Assembly (NCBI GenBank): GCA_964416905.1
Contig: CAYQFL010000025.1
Coordinates: forward strand, 1 to 9,111
From: JASKKU01 sp964416905
GTDB lineage: Archaea; Nanobdellota; Nanobdellia; Woesearchaeales; JASKKU01
Reading direction: 5' to 3'
Length of the DNA: 9,111 nt
Part shown: positions 1 to 7,519 of the stretch, piece by piece
Numbering within the stretch: the stretch's first letter is position 1
Layout of the letters: each line of letters starts with the position of its first letter
The notes under the pieces: generated by a model
Seen by the model: the letters and a program-made list of their open reading frames with translations, nothing else
Databases searched by the model: none
Told to the model about the DNA's origin: nothing
Translations under genes and position numbers: made by a program

Positions 1-1954
1 TCTTGACTTCCTTCAGTACTTTCTCGTTATTTGTCCAATCAAAAGCATTCTCAAGAACATCCAATATATTGGAAATAGGAATAATCTTTACTTTCTTAAG
101 GTCTTCTTTTTTAAGTACAATGTCTTCAATGTTCTCCTTTGGTACTAATACTGTATCAATCTCTGAATCAATAGCTGCTTTTACTTTGGCAGAAACTCCA
201 CCTACAGGCAAAACTTCTCCTCTTACAGATAAACTGCCAGTCATTGCAACATTTTGTTTTATAGGTATCTGCTTTAAAGAAGAAATAATTGCTACTGCAA
301 CTGCTACGCTTGCAGAATCTCCTTCAACACCTTCATAGGTTTGTAGGAATTGTATGTGGATGTCATACCCGCTGGTTAAGTCTTGACCAAACATCTTCTT
401 AACAATTGCTGAAACATTAGTAACCGCTTCCTTAGCAATCTCACCAAGCTTGCCTGTAGCAATGAACTTTGTTTTTTTACTGTTGTTTTTAATAACTTCT
501 GCTTCTATCGGTAAAACAATACCTGAAAGTACAGGCGGTTGACCGATTACAGCCAGACCATTTACCTTTCCGACAATAGATCCTGTCGTTGTTATAATTT
601 GATACTGCTTCTTTCTGATAATATAATCCTCAGACATTTGCTGTTCCAAGGTTTGGGATATCTTCTTCGCTTTGAAGACATGCTCCCTTGTTACATACTT
701 TGCTCCTTCTTCAAGAGCAACATCTCCTGCAGACCTAATTATACCACCAAGGTCTCTTAGCATTAAGGTGAGATATCCTTTTCGGTTAGCTCTTCTCTTA
801 GCTTCTTCAATAATTTCTAATGCTGCTTCCTTAGTGAAATGAGGTATTTTCCCATCTTTCTTTACTTCCTGAGCAATAAATTGTAGTATTTTTTTTCTGT
901 TTTCAGGCGTATCTTTCATAGAGTCATTCATATATACTTCATATCCATAACCTCTTATTCTAGACCTTAGTGCGGGATGCATATGTTTTACAGTATCAAC
1001 ATTACCTGCAGCCACTAATATAAATCTGCAAGGCACCGGCTCAGTTCTAACCATAGAACCAGCACTTCTTTCGCTTTGGCCTGTAATTGGAAACTTTCCC
1101 TCTTGTAGAGCTGTTAATAATTCCTGCTGCGTATGAGGCTTTAATGTTGCAATCTCATCAATAAATAGGACGCCCATATGAGCTTTATGTATCATTCCTG
1201 CGATTACCCTTAAATGCGCAGGTGTACCTAAGCCACCACTTTGGAAAGGATCATGCAATACATCTCCAAGTAAAGCTCCAGCATGTGCGCCTGTTGCATC
1301 ATAAAATGGCGCAGTTTTTCTGTTAAAATTATCCACAATAACTTTAGGAATATTTTGATTAGTATTGTTTTTCATTCTTGTGTTAAAAAGAATTAATATC
1401 ATTGCTAAGAAAAACCAAGAGCCTATCATCGATGCAGCGCCCATAATGTCTCCATATTGGCTTCTTATCCACCATGGAGCAATTATTGAGAAGATGAATA
1501 TAAGAATTATGAACCAATTAGATTTTTTTGATAATGTTAATGTTTGAAGCTTCATCTTTTGGACCATTTCTCGTCCTTTCCCAGCTTTGACTGTTCTAAT
1601 TAAAGGCTGATTCTCATCGTAAGGATTTGGGTAAGCAAGAATATCAACAAGGTTTTCTTTAGGCAACAGCTCTGCTAATGCCATACCTAACATACTTTTA
1701 CCGGTTCCAGGCTCGCCAATTAATAGAACGTGTCTTCTTTGTTTGGCAGCTTTTTTGATTATTTCAACAGCTTTTTCTTGCCCAATTACTTGATCAATAG
1801 TTTTCTTTGGTACAGCAATCTCCTCTGTTGTCTTAAAATCAAAGAAATCCTTTTTTGATTTGCTAGTTTTTTTTGATGATTTGTTAGCAGAAACGCTAGC
1901 TTTATTTATTCTTTTTTTCGTTTTCCCTTTCATTCCTTCTTTTTTAGATGGCAT
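1..1954 (-). CDS. lonB: Archaeal membrane-anchored ATP-dependent protease LonB (3' end cut by window)
   Basis: AAA+ protease that unfolds and degrades damaged or regulatory proteins at the cytoplasmic face of the membrane. The reading frame is open for 651 codons from ATG 1954 to the window edge with no stop, so the C-terminus is missing; archaeal LonB is usually about 620-660 residues, so little is lost. Visible in order: a Lys/Ser-rich tail (1-38); Walker A GEPGTGKS (80-87); two membrane segments inserted in the AAA+ domain (about 147-162 and 176-190), the LonB hallmark; Walker B GVLFIDEI (261-268); and the protease domain with EGDSAS (catalytic Ser547) and GGVSAKVKAA (catalytic Lys590). 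The Ser-Lys spacing of 43 equals that of characterised archaeal LonB enzymes. ATG 1954 is favoured by a TATA box centred about 25 bases upstream; Met8 is an alternative. The gene starts 41 bases after the polymerase-like gene on the same strand but has its own promoter. Identification is firm. Confidence 0.96.
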   Translation of the reverse strand, partial: MPSKKEGMKGKTKKRINKASVSANKSSKKTSKSKKDFFDFKTTEEIAVPKKTIDQVIGQEKAVEIIKKAAKQRRHVLLIGEPGTGKSMLGMALAELLPKENLVDILAYPNPYDENQPLIRTVKAGKGREMVQKMKLQTLTLSKKSNWFIILIFIFSIIAPWWIRSQYGDIMGAASMIGSWFFLAMILILFNTRMKNNTNQNIPKVIVDNFNRKTAPFYDATGAHAGALLGDVLHDPFQSGGLGTPAHLRVIAGMIHKAHMGVLFIDEIATLKPHTQQELLTALQEGKFPITGQSERSAGSMVRTEPVPCRFILVAAGNVDTVKHMHPALRSRIRGYGYEVYMNDSMKDTPENRKKILQFIAQEVKKDGKIPHFTKEAALEIIEEAKRRANRKGYLTLMLRDLGGIIRSAGDVALEEGAKYVTREHVFKAKKISQTLEQQMSEDYIIRKKQYQIITTTGSIVGKVNGLAVIGQPPVLSGIVLPIEAEVIKNNSKKTKFIATGKLGEIAKEAVTNVSAIVKKMFGQDLTSGYDIHIQFLQTYEGVEGDSASVAVAVAIISSLKQIPIKQNVAMTGSLSVRGEVLPVGGVSAKVKAAIDSEIDTVLVPKENIEDIVLKKEDLKKVKIIPISNILDVLENAFDWTNNEKVLKEVK

Positions 1955-1970
1955 GTTTTGATAAAAAGAG

Positions 1971-1984
1971 TTTTTATTTAAAAA
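1971..1984 (-). promoter_or_regulatory. TATA box of lonB, probably leaderless
   Basis: The minus strand reads TTTTTAAATAAAAA here, inside the 41-base gap between the polymerase-like gene and lonB. Its centre is about 25 bases before the lonB ATG, the distance expected if transcription begins at or next to the start codon. No Shine-Dalgarno sequence is visible between the box and the ATG. The T-runs flanking the box on the minus strand could also serve as weak oligo-T termination for the upstream gene. The assignment rests on spacing and composition only. Confidence 0.6.
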
Positions 1985-1995
1985 GATTATTAAAC

Positions 1996-4851
1996 TTAAT
2001 CAACAATTAAACTAATCAAATATTCTGAATCTAAGGTGCCATTAACAAGATTATCAAAAAACTTTTGTTTATCTGGATTCTTTTCCAAAAAGGCCCAATA
2101 AATTAACCTGCTCATCTTCCCTTTGTTGTATGAATAACTTAAATTGGATTTATTATTATTTTTAATCTGACCCAACATTTTTTCAAGGAAAACTTCCTTT
2201 GGATAACTATACCTAATCAAATCACCTTTCTTAGCATTCAGCATTTGCTGAGCTTTTTTCTTTGTGGATGAATGTATGTTTGAATAATCATAAAAATTTC
2301 TCTTGGCTTCCACTTCAATTATAAGGTTTTTATCTATCTCTTCTTCAGTTAAATTGCCCTTCGCAATCTCCTCATCTATGAGTATTGGCTCGTATTTATC
2401 TCTGCCATTTGTTTTGCTTAACATGGATAATTTTGATAAGAAATCTGAAGACCTTATGTATTCCAGATGATTAAGGAATGTGTATAACGCTTCTTTTGCA
2501 TTCTGTTTGAAAATCAAGTCGTCAATAAACGATTGATAAAAGCTTGATTCGATAGGAAACTTCTCCCCTTTCATTGATTTCGGACTGGAAAATCCGAACA
2601 TGAACTCCCAATCATCGGTTTTGCCTATGAAAACCCCTTTATTACCTGACAATGCATAAGCATTACCCAAGTCAATAACTAAAGATTCATCTAAATAGTT
2701 TTTAATAAGCTCTCTGCTAACATCATTATCATTCACAAACAATATATCTTTTGAATAGTTGATTAAATTATCATCCTGCATTAGAGCAGCGCATTTCTTG
2801 AGATTATTGTATAACTCTTTTTTAAGCATATAGAACTCTTTTTCGTTTATTTTGTACGAGAAAAACTCGCTGAATCCCTTAGGATTGTTCTCAAGCATCA
2901 TAAACACAGGTAATCTTAGAATCTTTTCTAACGCATATGCAAGTCTTAACTTCTTTTGTTCGTTAGAGTTTTCATATTCATCAATCAGCTCAGTCAGATT
3001 CTTGTCATCTTTTAAAAGGTCCATAAATGGAGAGATAAACGGGTTTATCTTCACAATCTTACCCTCTTTTAATCCCTTCTCGGTTTTGATTCTCTTAACT
3101 CCTTGACTTTTTAGATAATGCTGCATTACCAAATGCTCAAAATCACTTAATTCAAAATTAGAAAACAATAATCTCTTCTTATTATATAATTGTGAGGCCT
3201 TATCAGATAATCGTATGTTTAAGTTCTTAATATTTCTTGGAAAGTATCCTTTTTTCAAATAGAACCTCTTTGTATGATACTCATTGCTTAATGTCTTCCA
3301 AGAAGTAGCATCAATTCTTTCTGGAAGAGAGTTAAACACTTTTGCTAAAATAATATGCTCTCTTTTTACTGCCTCGCCGTTCCAGTACGCTTTTACGCTG
3401 TCCATTGCAGCATAGCTGAGTATCTTTAAAGCAGCCTCTTTGTCTCCCTTCTCAGCTTTCCTTGTTTCAACAATTAAATCCGTGTGAGATAATGTCTTCT
3501 TAGATTTATGCTTCAAACCAAACAGCGCTTCAAAAACGCTATCTAACGTGTTGTCTTTATTTTTCATACATTGTTGAGAATAAGGCATTAAATCTATGCC
3601 AACCCTACCAGGATTTATGACTAGCTGTCTAAAGTTGCCAACCGAGAATTTTCGTTTAGGTTCTCTATAGTTAACGCCAAGTTTTATGTTTTCTTCAGGC
3701 AAACTTTTACCTATGTTTAAATCAAAAGCAAGATGATTATGTCCATATATGAACAAGGGTTCAAAGCTATTAACAAGCTCATTTAATTTCTCAATTAACT
3801 CATTCTGGTTTTTTACTTTAATAACCTTGAATTCAATATATTTAGAAACAATAGGGTCATTTACATACAATTGTTCTTTTCCAGGGTCTAAGGTTGTAAT
3901 AAGATAGTTGAAGCCATCTTTAACATTGCATACTGACGCAATGGTTATGCTCTCGTTTTTGTTTAGGTTTATTTTTTCTTGAATCTCTCGTATAATCCAG
4001 CCTTTGTTTTTCCATTTCAATTCGTTAACATTACAGCCTAAAGCTTCTGCAACTTCCAAGAGCCTTTCTTTATCAACATTAAGTAAATTATTCAATACTC
4101 GTATCTTGTTCCAGTTCTTTGTCTCAAAATCAAAACTAAGTGATTTTTGCTTTTCTAAAATGCCTGTATCCAAGCTTTTGATTGCTATAGGATACTCTTT
4201 TTCAAGCAATTCTTCTAAGTTTTCTCTTATTTCAACAGTACTTTTATCTTTGTTTTTTATATTGTTTAATGAAGCTTCGCTTATATTAAAAACTGAAAAC
4301 GGATAATTCAAGTTGAATTTTATGTTGCGACCAAACGTTAAATACTGCCCTGAAAACAGCGTGGATGAAAACGGTTTAAAGGAATCTGTTAGAACGTTAG
4401 GATAATACATATGCAAAACATATCTTTCTCTGTTAAAAACTGTTGTTTTTTTGATATAGGCCTTAGCTTCCTTATCAAGATTTTTAATGAACTTTTTAAT
4501 CAGGTCAGCTTTTTTATACAACTCTGAAAGCTCTTTTTCCAAAGTTTTATTGCTTATAGAATGATTTTCTTTATTAGATAACTCTTCAATTTTCTCTTCA
4601 ATAATGTTTTTTTCATAAGAAAAATGAGCTTTTGTTTCTGCAATGAGCTTTTTCTGATTTTCGTAGAGATACTTCTTATCGAAAGTAGGGAGAGATGCAA
4701 GAACCTGTTTAACCTTTATGTTTGTGAAAAAAGGACTAGTCAAAGTTCCAGAACTTTCATCAAAAATCCAAAAACAAGCCTCGCAAATAGAGTTTAACTT
4801 GCTTTTCAAGTCTTGTTTTGGTTCAACATATGTTAAAACAAGCTTTTTCAT
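1996..4851 (-). CDS. B-family DNA polymerase homologue with intact 3'-5' exonuclease and degenerate polymerase site
   Basis: 951 residues. The exonuclease domain carries all DEDDy motifs: Exo I DFET (Asp241, Glu243), Exo II HNHLAFD (Asn372, Phe376, Asp377) and Exo III YAAMD (Tyr480, Asp484). GRVGIDLMPY (415-424) and TLDSVFEALFGL (435-446) match the strands and helices between Exo II and Exo III of archaeal PolB. The polymerase half keeps the family spacing but not the chemistry. Motif A (DFxSLYPS) reads SNFELSD at 564-570, with Asn565 for the metal-binding Asp. Motif B (KxxxNSxYG) reads KILRLPVFM at 643-651, keeping only the Lys. Motif C may survive as DND (708-710). A thumb-like stretch HSSTKKKAQQML (860-871) with KKGDLIRY (874-881) resembles the PolB thumb motif. 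Residues 62-135 look coiled-coil, and a SAP-like helical insert sits near 246-296. Likely a nuclease or DNA-binding scaffold rather than a replicase. The function is inferred; the fold is well supported. Confidence 0.85.
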   Translation of the reverse strand: MKKLVLTYVEPKQDLKSKLNSICEACFWIFDESSGTLTSPFFTNIKVKQVLASLPTFDKKYLYENQKKLIAETKAHFSYEKNIIEEKIEELSNKENHSISNKTLEKELSELYKKADLIKKFIKNLDKEAKAYIKKTTVFNRERYVLHMYYPNVLTDSFKPFSSTLFSGQYLTFGRNIKFNLNYPFSVFNISEASLNNIKNKDKSTVEIRENLEELLEKEYPIAIKSLDTGILEKQKSLSFDFETKNWNKIRVLNNLLNVDKERLLEVAEALGCNVNELKWKNKGWIIREIQEKINLNKNESITIASVCNVKDGFNYLITTLDPGKEQLYVNDPIVSKYIEFKVIKVKNQNELIEKLNELVNSFEPLFIYGHNHLAFDLNIGKSLPEENIKLGVNYREPKRKFSVGNFRQLVINPGRVGIDLMPYSQQCMKNKDNTLDSVFEALFGLKHKSKKTLSHTDLIVETRKAEKGDKEAALKILSYAAMDSVKAYWNGEAVKREHIILAKVFNSLPERIDATSWKTLSNEYHTKRFYLKKGYFPRNIKNLNIRLSDKASQLYNKKRLLFSNFELSDFEHLVMQHYLKSQGVKRIKTEKGLKEGKIVKINPFISPFMDLLKDDKNLTELIDEYENSNEQKKLRLAYALEKILRLPVFMMLENNPKGFSEFFSYKINEKEFYMLKKELYNNLKKCAALMQDDNLINYSKDILFVNDNDVSRELIKNYLDESLVIDLGNAYALSGNKGVFIGKTDDWEFMFGFSSPKSMKGEKFPIESSFYQSFIDDLIFKQNAKEALYTFLNHLEYIRSSDFLSKLSMLSKTNGRDKYEPILIDEEIAKGNLTEEEIDKNLIIEVEAKRNFYDYSNIHSSTKKKAQQMLNAKKGDLIRYSYPKEVFLEKMLGQIKNNNKSNLSYSYNKGKMSRLIYWAFLEKNPDKQKFFDNLVNGTLDSEYLISLIVD

Positions 4852-4867
4852 TCTTGGCTCTAATGTG

Positions 4868-4890
4868 TTTTATAAATAATAATTATAATT
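4868..4890 (-). promoter_or_regulatory. TATA-like promoter of the polymerase-like gene
   Basis: An AT-only stretch on the minus strand contains ATTTATAAAA (4877-4868) and ATTATTTA (4880-4873). The stronger box is centred only 21-22 bases from ATG 4851, a little too close for the usual 25-27. The adjoining weaker box, centred about 25.5 bases away, would fit a leaderless start. The next Met of this protein is residue 148, so a later start is unlikely. The exact box is therefore uncertain, but the region is very probably the core promoter. Confidence 0.5.
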
Positions 4891-4902
4891 ACTCTGCAGT
4901 AA
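4889..4902. promoter_or_regulatory. Inverted repeat TTACT-CTGC-AGTAA, candidate operator
   Basis: Perfect 5-base arms (TTACT/AGTAA) around a 4-base spacer lie between the two divergent TATA boxes, roughly 23 and 27 bases from their centres. This is where a dimeric archaeal regulator could control both genes at once. The same arms and spacer length recur in the signal peptidase/dtdA divergent promoter at 8092-8105, which raises the likelihood of a real site. No regulator gene lies in the window, so function is inference. Confidence 0.45.
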
Positions 4903-4915
4903 AGAAAACACAAGG

Positions 4916-4927
4916 TTAATATATAAG
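4916..4927 (+). promoter_or_regulatory. TATA box of the Fe-S nuclease gene; decides the start codon
   Basis: TTAATATATAAG is the best TATA box in the window. It is centred about 30 bases before ATG 4953, giving a start with only a few leader bases. The longer open frame begins with TTG at 4932, just five bases past the box and upstream of any possible transcription start, so ATG 4953 is chosen. Confidence 0.65.
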
Positions 4928-4952
4928 TTTTTTGTTCAGTTTATTGTTAACT

Positions 4953-7481
4953 ATGGCTGAAATTGCAACAAACAAAGTGATTTCCAAGTTCTTTTCTTTA
5001 TTAGAGATAAATCTTCCATTTTTTAGTAACATCTCTGATGAACTGGATGAACTCAACAGAGATCTTTTCAATAGAGTTTTAAAACACAAAATTCCTTCAA
5101 AATATCTTAAAGAAAAGTATTCTAATTCTTTAGATGATCTGGTTGAACAAACTTTTATTAGCCTTTTTCCTAAGCCTAAAAGACTTAAGGAAAAAGACGT
5201 TTTCGAATATAAAAACATATTAGCCAATGCTTTTGCAACAATCTTGAATAATCGCTATAACTCAAGGTACTTAAATTATTTTGGGAGGCATGTTCTCTTA
5301 TCAAACCTGTGGAAATCAACAGATGCAGAATCCTTTTTTAACAATACCCTGCCAATTTTTGTAAGTGGTTATACGCCTGTGGACGAAACTTCCAGAAGAA
5401 AGGTTGGCATAGACCCATATTCTTATAGAAATTATTTTACCACAAAGTTATTATTAGAACTAGATGCTTTCTCAGAAAGGAATCAAAACATTCTAAATAA
5501 ATTATCACAGGTTTCTTTATCATATATACAACCAAATCTTTACATTCAATTCTTTAATAGAAACGATGATGAATTACTATTGGAAGATATTACTCGCTCT
5601 CTATCTCTATTAAATGCTGATTTGGATTTCGAATTTAATCTAGAAAATGAATCTTTATCATCTTTTGCAGCTGATTTGCATAGTTTATCAAAATCCTCTT
5701 ATAGGCGTTCTGGCAGAACTTTTTCTGTTTTTTCTCTGAGTCTCTTCGACGAGAATCATGTTAAAAAAATACTCTTTTATGACCCACTAAGATTTAAAGA
5801 AACTTTAGAAAGACTTAACTTAAGCAATAATCGCGAATTGATAAATTATGTTAAAAAAGTTTCAAACCTCTCTAAAAGAGTGCTCGCTTTCCGAACTTCG
5901 CAGCTAATTAAAAACTCTTTCGATTACCTAGCTTCAAAGATTAATGCTTTAGACATTTTTGGAATCCCGCTTTATATGGAGAAAACAGGCTATGCTTCAA
6001 AGGTCCTAGAAATAGTGAAGAAAGATTTCTTAAGCACTTTTGACAAACAAATCTCGTTTTTTTATATCGGCGGCGAAAAAGGAATCTTTGAAAACGTTAA
6101 AGACCTTCCAGATAAAGGCATCTGTGAAAGTTCTGCCATAAGAAAACTTCTAGGCTTTATTGACTCTTTGCCTTCCAAGGATTCCAGTTCAAAGAATTTC
6201 GTTTTGTCTTCTAATAAAGCGCCTAAAAACACGCATATTAGTATAAAACAGGATAAAGACAATTATAAAATATCATATGTTTCCTCTTCGAAATATCCTT
6301 TCTTGTTAATTGAGGAAGAATTTATACATAAGCATCCTAACCTTGAGGATTTAGCTGAAGCCTTATTTGAAAAAAGCCCTGTTAGCTTAGAAGAATTAAA
6401 AGAATTTTTTTCAAGGTTCAAAGTTGGGATAAGACGAATTGAGCCAACCTTGGTTGATTTGTTCTATGACTCTATGGTCAATTCTGGTTTGCTAAGTTTA
6501 TCTAATGACAGAGCACCTTTACGAGCGTTAATAAGAGATAAACAACTTATTCTTCCAGGACAAATTGACGGATTCTTTGATAAGGTTGTAACTAAAAACT
6601 TAAGCAAAGCCGATTTTAGATTATCTTTGTTTTCATTGCCAACAAACCCTAAGATACTAAAGAAGTACTTTAATGATAATACAGTTAAGAAAATCGATGG
6701 AGGATGCCCTATTGATAAATATTTATCCCAGGACCTCGAACACTTATGCAATAACTTTAATTCACATTTTTCATTAGCTTTAGATTATAAATGTCTTAAA
6801 GAACAGATGTATTCGAAGATTGCTGATATTGGCACATTAGTGCATAGCTTAGTCTCAAGTTCTTTCAAAGACCTAATTCATTATAATACGTTAGAAAGGT
6901 TGGGTTTACCTCCACAGGATTCTTCACAATATTGTGAACTGCCTTTTGTTGTTGATTATGATTTGGATGGTTCTAAAGTAAACATAAGCTTTCATCCTGA
7001 TGCAATCTTATTTTTAAGGGATAAAGAAAAACAAAATAATTTAGACATAATTGTTTTAGATACAAAGACAAAATCAGCGCACCCTTATTTTGAACACAAG
7101 TATTTGCTTCAGACGTACTTCTATGCAGATTCGATTGCTAAGCTTGTTAATGAAAAACTAAGTTTAAATGTTAATGATTATTATCTTGTAATTAGTAGGC
7201 TGGCTTTCTTTGGCAAACATTATGCTGATGCGGAAGATTTAACTTACTACCGTCAACAGACTTTATCTCCAGTTATAAGAATTTCAAAAGATGATAAATT
7301 TAGAGAAATCGCTCAACAAATTTTATATTCGTCAGTAAAAGATTTGCTTGATTTAAAGAATAATCCAGATAAGTTCTTTGAGTTTAAAGAGATTAGCGAG
7401 AAAAAAGGCTACTGCCATAAATGTTTCTTAAACCACCAGACAGTCTGCAACGAGATTTACTCGAGTTTAACCAAGGACTGA
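4953..7481 (+). CDS. Large protein with C-terminal RecB/AddB/Cas4-type PD-(D/E)XK nuclease and probable Fe-S cluster
   Basis: 842 residues from ATG 4953. The C-terminal third is a PDDEXK_1-like nuclease domain. In order: LEHLCNNFNSHFSL around Cys599 (the position of the LExLxxCPxxFxxxY motif), GTLVH with His631, ELPF with Glu662, HPDAILF with Asp683, LDTKTKS with Asp703 and Lys705 (the DYKT position), LLQTYFYA with Gln720 and Tyr724, then C-x2-C-x7-C (Cys821, Cys824, Cys832). Cys599 plus the C-terminal trio match the four ligands of the 4Fe-4S 'staple' of AddB and Cas4 nucleases. All catalytic residues appear intact, so it should cut DNA in a metal-dependent way. I do not recognise residues 1-580: no Walker A is visible, and residues about 461-516 could be a winged helix. 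The size and tail-end nuclease recall AddB, whose front half is a dead helicase. It is divergent from the polymerase-like exonuclease gene, suggesting joint DNA-end work. The nuclease call is strong; the role is inferred. Confidence 0.85.
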   Translation: MAEIATNKVISKFFSLLEINLPFFSNISDELDELNRDLFNRVLKHKIPSKYLKEKYSNSLDDLVEQTFISLFPKPKRLKEKDVFEYKNILANAFATILNNRYNSRYLNYFGRHVLLSNLWKSTDAESFFNNTLPIFVSGYTPVDETSRRKVGIDPYSYRNYFTTKLLLELDAFSERNQNILNKLSQVSLSYIQPNLYIQFFNRNDDELLLEDITRSLSLLNADLDFEFNLENESLSSFAADLHSLSKSSYRRSGRTFSVFSLSLFDENHVKKILFYDPLRFKETLERLNLSNNRELINYVKKVSNLSKRVLAFRTSQLIKNSFDYLASKINALDIFGIPLYMEKTGYASKVLEIVKKDFLSTFDKQISFFYIGGEKGIFENVKDLPDKGICESSAIRKLLGFIDSLPSKDSSSKNFVLSSNKAPKNTHISIKQDKDNYKISYVSSSKYPFLLIEEEFIHKHPNLEDLAEALFEKSPVSLEELKEFFSRFKVGIRRIEPTLVDLFYDSMVNSGLLSLSNDRAPLRALIRDKQLILPGQIDGFFDKVVTKNLSKADFRLSLFSLPTNPKILKKYFNDNTVKKIDGGCPIDKYLSQDLEHLCNNFNSHFSLALDYKCLKEQMYSKIADIGTLVHSLVSSSFKDLIHYNTLERLGLPPQDSSQYCELPFVVDYDLDGSKVNISFHPDAILFLRDKEKQNNLDIIVLDTKTKSAHPYFEHKYLLQTYFYADSIAKLVNEKLSLNVNDYYLVISRLAFFGKHYADAEDLTYYRQQTLSPVIRISKDDKFREIAQQILYSSVKDLLDLKNNPDKFFEFKEISEKKGYCHKCFLNHQTVCNEIYSSLTKD

Positions 7482-7519
7482 TTTGTATTAGAAATTAAGA
7501 AATATGAACTAATAAGAAA
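7482..7519. other. Convergent intergenic gap with an AT-rich near-repeat
   Basis: The nuclease gene and the signal peptidase gene meet tail to tail over 38 bases. AGAAATTAAGAAAT (7490-7503) is followed 25 bases on by AGAAATTAATAAAT (7515-7528), 13 of 14 bases identical and running over the signal peptidase stop codon. No hairpin or long T-run is visible in either direction, so termination presumably relies on short T-rich stretches. The similarity may simply be low complexity. Confidence 0.4.

Noticed and set aside
539..760. Plus-strand open frames within lonB (also 3-338 and 1365-1547)
   Set aside because: They are antisense to conserved LonB domains and have no promoter or recognisable product.
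1996..4851. Replicative or repair DNA polymerase B
   Set aside because: Motifs A and B lack the residues needed for nucleotide transfer, so calling it an active polymerase would mislead.
4881..4890. AATTATAATT palindrome as a separate operator
   Set aside because: Ten A/T bases in an AT-rich promoter; easily explained as part of the TATA region.
4932..4952. TTG start adding seven residues to the nuclease protein
   Set aside because: It lies immediately after the TATA box, upstream of any likely transcription start; ATG 4953 fits the promoter spacing.
4916..5227. Minus-strand open frame over the start of the nuclease gene
   Set aside because: It overlaps the coding strand and promoter of a well-supported gene and shows only low-complexity Ser/Leu sequence.
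6747..7451. Cas4 of a CRISPR-Cas locus
   Set aside because: The nuclease motifs and cysteines are Cas4-like, but the protein is over four times Cas4 length, and no other cas gene and no repeat-spacer array is present.
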